This document shows positions 58,577 through 64,000 of a stretch of 64,000 bases of DNA, in pieces. Numbering within the stretch: position 1 is the stretch's first letter; each line of letters opens with the position of its first letter. The stretch is from Mycolicibacterium goodii (GTDB lineage: Bacteria; Actinomycetota; Actinomycetes; Mycobacteriales; Mycobacteriaceae), in contig NZ_CP092364.2 of the NCBI RefSeq assembly GCF_022370755.2, positions 2,790,001 to 2,854,000 of the forward strand. Reading direction: 5' to 3'. The notes under the pieces were generated by a model. The model was not told where the DNA came from, made no database searches, and saw only the letters and a program-made list of their open reading frames with translations. The translations under genes were made by a program, and so were the position numbers.

Positions 58577-59461
58577 ATGGACATCCTGATCGGCCAGCTG
58601 GCAACAGGATTGAGCCTCGGCTCGATCCTGTTGCTGGCCGCACTCGGCCTTTCCCTGACATTCGGCCAGATGGGCGTCATCAACATGGCGCACGGCGAGT
58701 TCATCATGGCCGGCTGCTACACCGCGTACGTGGTCCAACAGGTGATCTCGAGCGCCGGTGCCTCCCTGCTCATCTCGCTGCTGGTGGGCTTCCTCGTCGG
58801 CGGTGCCATGGGCGCGCTGCTCGAGGTGACGCTGATCCAGCGGATGTATCACCGCCCGCTGGACACCCTGCTGGTCACGTTCGGCGTAGGGCTGATCCTG
58901 CAGCAGATCGCCCGCGACATCTTCGGCGCCCCCGCGGTGAACGTGGTGGCTCCGTCCTGGCTGTCGGGCGGCATCGAGATCCTCGGCGCGGTGGTGCCCA
59001 AGACCCGCATCTTCATCCTGGTCCTGGCCGTCGCATGTGTCGCGATCCTGGCGATCGTGCTCAAGGCCAGCCCCATGGGGCGTCGTATCCGGGCGGTGGT
59101 ACAGAACCGTGACCTGGCTGAGACCAGCGGCATCTCGTCCCGCAAGACCGACATCACGACGTTCTTCATCGGCTCCGGGCTCGCTGCCGTCGCGGGTGTC
59201 GCGCTGACCCTCATCGGCTCCACCAGCCCGACCATCGGACAGAGTTTCCTCATCGACGCGTTCCTGGTGGTAGTGGTCGGCGGGCTCGGCCAGATCAAGG
59301 GCACCGTCATCGCCGCACTGGCCCTGGGCTTCTTGAACTCGTTCATCGAATACAACACCACGGCCTCTCTGGCCAAGGTCATCGTGTTCGTGATCATCGT
59401 GATCTTCCTGCAGGTCCGCCCACAGGGTCTGTTCACCGTTCGGACAAGGAGTCTCGTATGA
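58577..59461 (+). CDS. urtB: Urea ABC transporter permease UrtB
   Basis: A 294-residue LivH-type inner-membrane permease with about eight helices. LGSILLLAALGLSLTFGQMG and VINMAHGEFIMAGCYTAYV near the start, and VVVVGGLGQIKGTVIAALA near the end, are typical of UrtB. Follows urtA by 35 bases and overlaps urtC by 4. Bacterial UrtB often has a long N-terminal domain; it is absent here. Confidence 0.94.
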   Translation: MDILIGQLATGLSLGSILLLAALGLSLTFGQMGVINMAHGEFIMAGCYTAYVVQQVISSAGASLLISLLVGFLVGGAMGALLEVTLIQRMYHRPLDTLLVTFGVGLILQQIARDIFGAPAVNVVAPSWLSGGIEILGAVVPKTRIFILVLAVACVAILAIVLKASPMGRRIRAVVQNRDLAETSGISSRKTDITTFFIGSGLAAVAGVALTLIGSTSPTIGQSFLIDAFLVVVVGGLGQIKGTVIAALALGFLNSFIEYNTTASLAKVIVFVIIVIFLQVRPQGLFTVRTRSLV

Positions 59462-60585
59462 CGCAGAGATTCGGACGCTGGCAGACCTGGGCCAGCTTCG
59501 CCGTCGCCGCGGTGCTGCTGTTCGGGGTCGCCCCGGCCGTCCTGTCGGACTTCCGGCTGAGCCTGCTCGGCAAGTTCCTGTGCTTTGCGATCGTCGCTGT
59601 CGGCATCGGGCTGGCCTGGGGCCGAGGCGGAATGCTGGTGCTCGGTCAGGGCGTGTTCTTCGGGCTCGGCGGTTACATGATGGGCATGCACCTCAAGGTC
59701 GCCGACGCCGAGATCCGTGGCGACACGGTGCCCGATTTCATGCAGATCGCCGGCGTGCGCCAGCTGCCGGGCTACTGGACCCCGTTCGCCTCCCCCGTCT
59801 TCACCGTGGTTGCCATTGTGGTCATCCCGGCCGGTATCGCGGCGCTGCTGGGCCTCGGCGTCTTCAAACGACGGGTCAAGGGTGCATATTTCGCGATCCT
59901 GTCGCAGGCACTCGCGGCGGCCCTGGCGATCCTGCTGGTCGGGCAGACCAGCCTGGGCGGCAGCAACGGGCTGAACAACTTCCGCACGTTCTTCGGGTTC
60001 ACGCTCAACGATCCGGTGAACAAGCAGATGCTGTACTTCATCGCCGCGGCAACCCTTTTGATCGTCGTCGCGGTGGTTCGCCAACTCATGCACAGCCGGT
60101 ACGGTGAGTTGCTGGTCGCGGTGCGCGACGGTGAGGAGCGCGTGCGCTTCCTCGGATACGACCCCGCCAACATCAAGGTGGTCGCCTACACGCTCGCGGC
60201 GTTGTTCGCGAGCATCGCCGGTGCGCTGTTCACCCCGATCGTCGGGTTCATCGCGCCGTCGCAGGTGGGCATCATTCCGTCGATCGCGTTCCTGATCGGC
60301 GTCGCCATCGGCGGCCGCACCACGCTGCTGGGACCCGTGCTGGGCGCCATCGGCGTGGCGTGGGCCCAGACCCTGTTCTCCGAGCGCTTCCCCTCGGAGT
60401 GGACCTACGCGCAGGGCCTGTTGTTCATCGTCGTCGTCGGCTTCTTCCCGGCCGGACTCGCGGGTCTCGGCGTGGCGCTGCGTCGTTGGCGTCGCACCAA
60501 ACCGACACCGAAATCCCCTGGCTCCGAACCCGAATCTGTGACCGACAGCGATCCCGATGCCGAGAAGGTGGGTGCCACGTCATGA
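59458..60585 (+). CDS. urtC: Urea ABC transporter permease UrtC
   Basis: A 375-residue LivM-type permease with about nine helices. LAWGRGGMLVLGQGVFFGLG, GGSNGLNNFRTFFGF and a cytosolic coupling loop with RDGEERVRFLGYDPANIKV are family signatures. A charged C-terminal tail of about 30 residues (PTPKSPGSEPE) follows the last helix. ATGA overlaps on both sides couple it to urtB and urtD. Confidence 0.95.
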   Translation: MTQRFGRWQTWASFAVAAVLLFGVAPAVLSDFRLSLLGKFLCFAIVAVGIGLAWGRGGMLVLGQGVFFGLGGYMMGMHLKVADAEIRGDTVPDFMQIAGVRQLPGYWTPFASPVFTVVAIVVIPAGIAALLGLGVFKRRVKGAYFAILSQALAAALAILLVGQTSLGGSNGLNNFRTFFGFTLNDPVNKQMLYFIAAATLLIVVAVVRQLMHSRYGELLVAVRDGEERVRFLGYDPANIKVVAYTLAALFASIAGALFTPIVGFIAPSQVGIIPSIAFLIGVAIGGRTTLLGPVLGAIGVAWAQTLFSERFPSEWTYAQGLLFIVVVGFFPAGLAGLGVALRRWRRTKPTPKSPGSEPESVTDSDPDAEKVGATS

Positions 60586-61388
60586 CCGAGACCACCCCCG
60601 AGAAGAAACCCGTCGCAGGCGGTAACGCAGGCATGGGCGCCGAGTACCTCGAAGTACGCGATCTCACCGTCGATTTCGACGGTTTCAAGGCGGTCAACGG
60701 TGTCGACCTAACCTTGTTCCAGGGTGATCTACGATTCCTGATCGGCCCCAACGGCGCGGGCAAGACCACGGTGATCGACGCCATCACCGGCCTGGTGCCC
60801 GCCGCCGGGTCGGTGAACAAGTCGGGTGTGGACCTGCTCGGCAAGAAGGTGCACCAGATCGCCCGCCTCGGCGTTGGCCGCACCTTCCAGACGGCCAGCG
60901 TCTTCGAACAACTCACGGTGCTGCAGAATCTCGACATCGCCGCCGGCGCGGGCCGGTCGCCGTGGACGCTGCTGCGTCGGCGCCGCAGCGTGCTGCCGTC
61001 CATCGAGGAAGCGCTGGAGACCACGGGCCTGACCGACCTCGCCGACAAGCCCGCGGGCGTGCTCGCACACGGGCAGAAGCAGTGGTTGGAGATCGGCATG
61101 CTGCTGGTGCAGAACGCCGACGTACTCCTTCTCGACGAGCCCGTGGCGGGGATGAGCCACGAGGAACGTGAGGAGACCGGAAATCTGTTGCGCCGCATCG
61201 GCGGTGCGCGCACCGTCGTCGTCGTCGAACACGACATGGACTTCATGCGCGCGTTCGCCACGTCGGTGACCGTGCTGGCGCGTGGTCAGGTGATCGCCGA
61301 GGGCACGGTCGCCGAGGTGCAGGCCAACCCGAAAGTGCAAGAGGTCTATCTGGGAACGGCCGCGGCCGGTGTGGAAGGAATCGCCTGA
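60582..61388 (+). CDS. urtD: Urea ABC transporter ATPase UrtD
   Basis: A 268-residue LivG-type ATPase. Walker A IGPNGAGKTT, ABC signature replaced by LAHGQKQWLEI (normal for UrtD), Walker B VLLLDEPVAGMSHEE and switch His in VVEHDMDFM. An N-terminal extension of about 20 polar residues precedes the domain. ATGA overlap with urtC, one-base TGATG overlap with urtE. Confidence 0.96.
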   Translation: MTETTPEKKPVAGGNAGMGAEYLEVRDLTVDFDGFKAVNGVDLTLFQGDLRFLIGPNGAGKTTVIDAITGLVPAAGSVNKSGVDLLGKKVHQIARLGVGRTFQTASVFEQLTVLQNLDIAAGAGRSPWTLLRRRRSVLPSIEEALETTGLTDLADKPAGVLAHGQKQWLEIGMLLVQNADVLLLDEPVAGMSHEEREETGNLLRRIGGARTVVVVEHDMDFMRAFATSVTVLARGQVIAEGTVAEVQANPKVQEVYLGTAAAGVEGIA

Positions 61389-62080
61389 TGCTCGAACTCG
61401 TCGACGTCCGCACCGGATACGGTCGCTCCGAAGTGATCCACGGCGCAAGCATCGAGGTGCCCTCCGATGGGGTCGCCGCGGTGATGGGACACAACGGTGC
61501 TGGTAAGACTACGCTGCTGCGCGCGGCCGTCGGTCTACTCAAATGCACCTCGGGCAAGGTGCTTTTCGATGGTGAGGACATCACCAAGCTGCGGCCCAGC
61601 GCCCGCGTGGCGCGCGGCCTGGCGTACGTGCCGCAGGGGCAGCAGTCGTTCGGTCAGCTCACCACGGCCGAGAACCTGCAGGTGATCGCCGACGGCCGCA
61701 AGAACGGCAAGGCGCTGATCGCCGAGCAACTCGACCTGTTCCCGGCGCTCAAGGAACTGCTGAACCGGCGCGCCGGTCTGCTCTCGGGCGGTCAGCGCCA
61801 GCAGTTGGCGATCGCCCGCGCGCTCATCACCACCCCCAAGACTCTGATCCTCGACGAACCCACCGAGGGCATCCAGCCGTCCGTGGTCGCCGAGATCGAG
61901 GCGGCGATCACCGCGCTCACCTCTCGCGGCGACCTCGGGGTGCTGCTCGTCGAACAGCACATCGGATTCGCGCTCGAGTCAGCCCAGCGCTACTACATCC
62001 TCGAAGCCGGCCGGATCACCTCAAGCGGAACCGGTGGGTCGGCCTCCGAAGCCGATGTGCGTGCCGCCATGGCGATCTGA
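61388..62080 (+). CDS. urtE: Urea ABC transporter ATPase UrtE
   Basis: A 230-residue LivF-type ATPase. Walker A GHNGAGKTT, signature LLSGGQRQQLAIARAL, Walker B LILDEPTEGIQPS, and the LLVEQHIGFALESA switch. Last gene of the operon; hairpins follow at 62157-62185 and 62196-62249. No urease or urea amidolyase gene lies in the window. Confidence 0.96.
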   Translation: MLELVDVRTGYGRSEVIHGASIEVPSDGVAAVMGHNGAGKTTLLRAAVGLLKCTSGKVLFDGEDITKLRPSARVARGLAYVPQGQQSFGQLTTAENLQVIADGRKNGKALIAEQLDLFPALKELLNRRAGLLSGGQRQQLAIARALITTPKTLILDEPTEGIQPSVVAEIEAAITALTSRGDLGVLLVEQHIGFALESAQRYYILEAGRITSSGTGGSASEADVRAAMAI

Positions 62081-62100
62081 TTCTCCTCGACGGCCCTGCT

Positions 62101-62185
62101 TTGCACCGCGAACGTGCGTGTCTGCCACACGACGCGCCTCTCGCGGTCGGCAGTTCATGCACGCTCGTCGCGCGTGAGCGTGCAT
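62101..62185. repeat. Intergenic repeat element, left copy
   Basis: Bases 62101-62125 match the reverse complement of 63218-63242 in 24 of 25 positions. A further similar block, CAGTTCATGCACGCTCGT (from 62151), has a counterpart in the right copy. It ends in a perfect hairpin, ATGCACGCTC (62157-62166) with 62176-62185, loop 9 bases, which may end urtE transcription. Confidence 0.8.
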
Positions 62186-62195
62186 CCTCAACGTC

Positions 62196-62249
62196 GCTCG
62201 TAACGCAGTGGCGGTCCCGGGCGCGATTTTCCGCCGTGACGTTACGAGC
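62196..62249. terminator. Inverted repeat between urtE and the SDR gene
   Basis: GCTCGTAACG (62196-62205) pairs perfectly with CGTTACGAGC (62240-62249). The 34-base interior can form smaller stems. It lies between the convergent ends of urtE and the SDR gene. Confidence 0.5.
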
Positions 62250-62269
62250 GGGTCGACGTGCGTGCCATG

Positions 62270-63046
62270 TCACGTCAGGTAGTCAGCACCGCCGACATAG
62301 GTCATCGCGGGAGCATCGGACTGCACAGCTGCCCGCGTGATCTCAGCAGCGAACTCCTCGATGGTCGGAAGCGGGGCCTGCTCGCGACGGGTATCGACGG
62401 CGGTTGGATCCCTACGGTGCAGCAAACGCACGATGATCGTCCCTTCGATCATGTCGCCGGACACTACCTTGAGGTCGATACCCCGTTGCGCCAGAGCGGG
62501 TTTGATCTCCAAAAGCGCATCCTCGCCGGCACGCTTGCTCTGTGCGATCGGTTCGTAGCCATCGGGCACCGGCTTGTCCGGATAGAAATGTGCCTGGTGA
62601 CTGGTGACGAAGACGATCCGTCCACCGGGCCGCATCAACGGAACCGCCAACTCGACAAGGCGCAGTTGCGCATCGCGGTTCAGCCGCATCGCATAGCCCG
62701 GGTCGGCTCCACGCTCCAAACCGCCGGAGGCATTGAGCACGAGCAGGTCGAGCCAACCGAAGCCGGACGCAATGCTCGCCATCAGTGTCTCCACCTGGGC
62801 GTCATCGCAGACGTCCGCGCCGGCGATCGACGCCTGTCCACCGGCCGCGCGGATCGCGTCGACCACGGCATTGGCGCGTTTGGCCTTCTCGCGGTAGTTG
62901 ACCAGCACATGGAAGCCCTCTTCGGCGAGCAGGCGGGCGACTTCGGCGCCAATTCCGCGCGAGCCTCCCGTGACCAGTGCGACACGGGAGGCCGGTGTCG
63001 CCTGACCGTCCACGTTCACATCACTCTCGTACGTCTCCGCGCCCAT
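62270..63046 (-). CDS. Divergent SDR family oxidoreductase
   Basis: A 258-residue Rossmann-fold SDR. Cofactor motif TGGSRGIGAEVA (about 26-37), NASGG in place of NNAG, and catalytic Ser in VTSHQAHF. The usual YxxxK is altered: the segment reads YEPIAQSKRAGE, so the residue four before Lys is Ile and the nearest Tyr is seven before it. Related actinobacterial proteins share this, so it may be a distinct subfamily. ATG 63046 with GAGGGGG upstream. Flanked by inverted repeat elements. Confidence 0.82.
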   Translation of the reverse strand: MGAETYESDVNVDGQATPASRVALVTGGSRGIGAEVARLLAEEGFHVLVNYREKAKRANAVVDAIRAAGGQASIAGADVCDDAQVETLMASIASGFGWLDLLVLNASGGLERGADPGYAMRLNRDAQLRLVELAVPLMRPGGRIVFVTSHQAHFYPDKPVPDGYEPIAQSKRAGEDALLEIKPALAQRGIDLKVVSGDMIEGTIIVRLLHRRDPTAVDTRREQAPLPTIEEFAAEITRAAVQSDAPAMTYVGGADYLT

Positions 63047-63169
63047 GTGCGATCCCCCTCAGCTACGGTCCCGAGCCCCTTAGATTTCCCTTACTTTACT
63101 CTTATTTTTCTTAGCCTTGGGGTGCGGGGCGACGACGGGTCACTTCGCCGGCACTCAGTGCACACTCAA

Positions 63170-63242
63170 CGCTCACGAGCGTGCGCGAACTGCTGCTGAT
63201 CTGCGGCGTGGCGGGCAGCAGACACGCACGCTCGCGGTGCAA
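63170..63242. repeat. Intergenic repeat element, right copy (inverted)
   Basis: 63218-63242 is the reverse complement of 62101-62125 with one mismatch. The portion near 63180-63190 (GTGCGCGAACTG) corresponds in inverted orientation to CAGTTCATGCAC of the left copy. A small hairpin ACGCTCACGAGCGT lies near 63169-63182. The rest of 63047-63277 holds the AT-rich SDR promoter (63080-63115) and no gene. Confidence 0.75.
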
Positions 63243-63277
63243 CGAACCACCCCCGCCGCCAAACTGCAACGAGAAAC

Positions 63278-64000
63278 CTACCGGCCGAGGCGGGAAAGCA
63301 CCTCGGCCACAACGGAATCGGCGGGGACGTCGATCTGGTCGCCTGTGGACAGATCCTTGAGCCCGACCGTGCCTGCCTCGATGTCGCGGTCGCCTGCCAC
63401 GAGGGCGTACTTCGCGCCGGAGCGGTCGGCGGCCTTCATCGCGCCTTTGAGACCGCGGTCGCCGTAGGCGAGGTCGACGCGCGCGCCGTCGGCACGCAGT
63501 TTCGCCGCGAGCTTGGCGAGCTCGAGCTTGGCGGCCGCACCGAGGGGCACGCCGAACACCTCGACGCCGCCCGCACCTTCGATCGTCTTGCCTTCGGCCT
63601 GCAGCGCGAGCAGCGTCCGGTCGACGCCGAGGCCGAATCCGATGCCCGAGACATCCTGGCCGCCGAGCTGACGCATCAACCCGTCGTAGCGACCGCCGCC
63701 GCCGATACCGGACTGGGCGCCGAGGCCGTCGTGGACGAACTCGAACGTCGTCTTGGTGTAGTAGTCCAGGCCGCGCACCATGCGCGGGTTGATCACGTAC
63801 GGCACACCGAGCGCGTCGAGGTACGACTGCACGGTCTCGAAGTGCTCTTTGGCCGAGTCCGACAGGTGATCGAGCATCAGCGGCGCGTCGGCGGTCATCT
63901 CCCGCACGTGCGGCCGCTTGTCGTCGAGCACGCGCAGCGGGTTGATCTCGGCGCGACGCCGGGTCTCCTCGTCGAGGTCGAGCTTGAACAGGAACTCCTG
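63278..64000 (-). CDS. hisS: Histidyl-tRNA synthetase (C-terminal part, cut by window edge)
   Basis: The last 240 residues of HisRS; the 5' end lies beyond the window. Core motifs are visible: [20 protein letters not shown] (histidine A motif), GGGGRYDGL and the motif 3 region [12 protein letters not shown]. The C-terminal anticodon-binding domain follows ([19 protein letters not shown] to the end, [11 protein letters not shown]). The frame stays open to base 64000, reading [20 protein letters not shown] just inside the edge. Stop at 63278. Confidence 0.97.
   Translation of the reverse strand, partial: QEFLFKLDLDEETRRRAEINPLRVLDDKRPHVREMTADAPLMLDHLSDSAKEHFETVQSYLDALGVPYVINPRMVRGLDYYTKTTFEFVHDGLGAQSGIGGGGRYDGLMRQLGGQDVSGIGFGLGVDRTLLALQAEGKTIEGAGGVEVFGVPLGAAAKLELAKLAAKLRADGARVDLAYGDRGLKGAMKAADRSGAKYALVAGDRDIEAGTVGLKDLSTGDQIDVPADSVVAEVLSRLGR

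Noticed and set aside
62157..62249. Repeated GAGCGTGC hairpins as a possible CRISPR array
   Set aside because: Only two partial copies in inverted orientation, no regular spacers and no cas genes.

Overview
The window is high-GC actinobacterial chromosome. Gene content and order are those of a fast-growing mycobacterium of the Mycolicibacterium smegmatis type. The aroCKB-pepQ-efp-nusB block, prepilin peptidase-aroE-mltG-ruvX-alaS-yjbQ, rarA, the ATP-grasp/alpha-E/transglutaminase/zinc-ribbon peptidase group, aspS, a KPN_02809-type metallopeptidase, a radical SAM protein and hisS occur in the same order, as I recall it, as the Rv2533c-Rv2580c stretch of M. tuberculosis. GTG starts are common, many genes overlap by 1, 4 or 8 bases, and no tRNA, rRNA, IS element, CRISPR array or prophage gene was seen.

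Layout. 1-16.0 kb is a conserved housekeeping block, mostly on the minus strand: shikimate pathway (aroB, aroK, aroC, aroE), translation (efp, alaS), nusB, pepQ, mltG, ruvX, rarA. 16.2-17.7 kb is a MerR regulator coupled to a reductase. 17.7-22.4 kb holds a translationally coupled zinc-ribbon peptidase, transglutaminase and circularly permuted ATP-grasp/alpha-E protein, a conserved but biochemically obscure module. 22.7-35.5 kb is accessory: a GAP membrane protein, HxlR regulator, thiolase, NmrA protein, then a Baeyer-Villiger monooxygenase, esterase, SDR, enhancer-binding-type activator, aldehyde dehydrogenase, iron alcohol dehydrogenase and 3-hydroxyacyl-CoA dehydrogenase. Read together, the last group looks like an alcohol-ketone-lactone/ester catabolic route. 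35.5-43.1 kb returns to conserved genes (aspS, SRPBCC protein, carboxylesterase, two metallopeptidases, DinB protein). 43.1-48.2 kb is a TetR-controlled acyl-CoA catabolic cluster with matching operators in two promoters and the remnant of an amidohydrolase. 49.4-56.4 kb is a LacI regulator divergent from a five-gene operon (nitrilase-like hydrolase, unknown duplicated permease, amidase, class I fumarase, alpha/beta hydrolase) with tandem perfect operators. 57.3-62.1 kb is a complete urtABCDE urea ABC transporter. The window ends with an SDR flanked by inverted copies of an intergenic repeat, and with hisS, cut by the window edge.

The best candidates for an undescribed system are the LacI-controlled nitrilase/permease/amidase/fumarase operon, which suggests uptake of an amide and its conversion to a C4 or C5 dicarboxylate, and the split BVMO cluster. 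Smaller signals include a perfect LexA SOS box inside a hairpin between convergent genes, an in-frame 24-bp tandem repeat at the start of aroE that contains the mltG stop codon, and an inverted repeat that touches the start codon of the SRPBCC gene. Statements about gene families and M. tuberculosis order come from memory and were not checked against a database.
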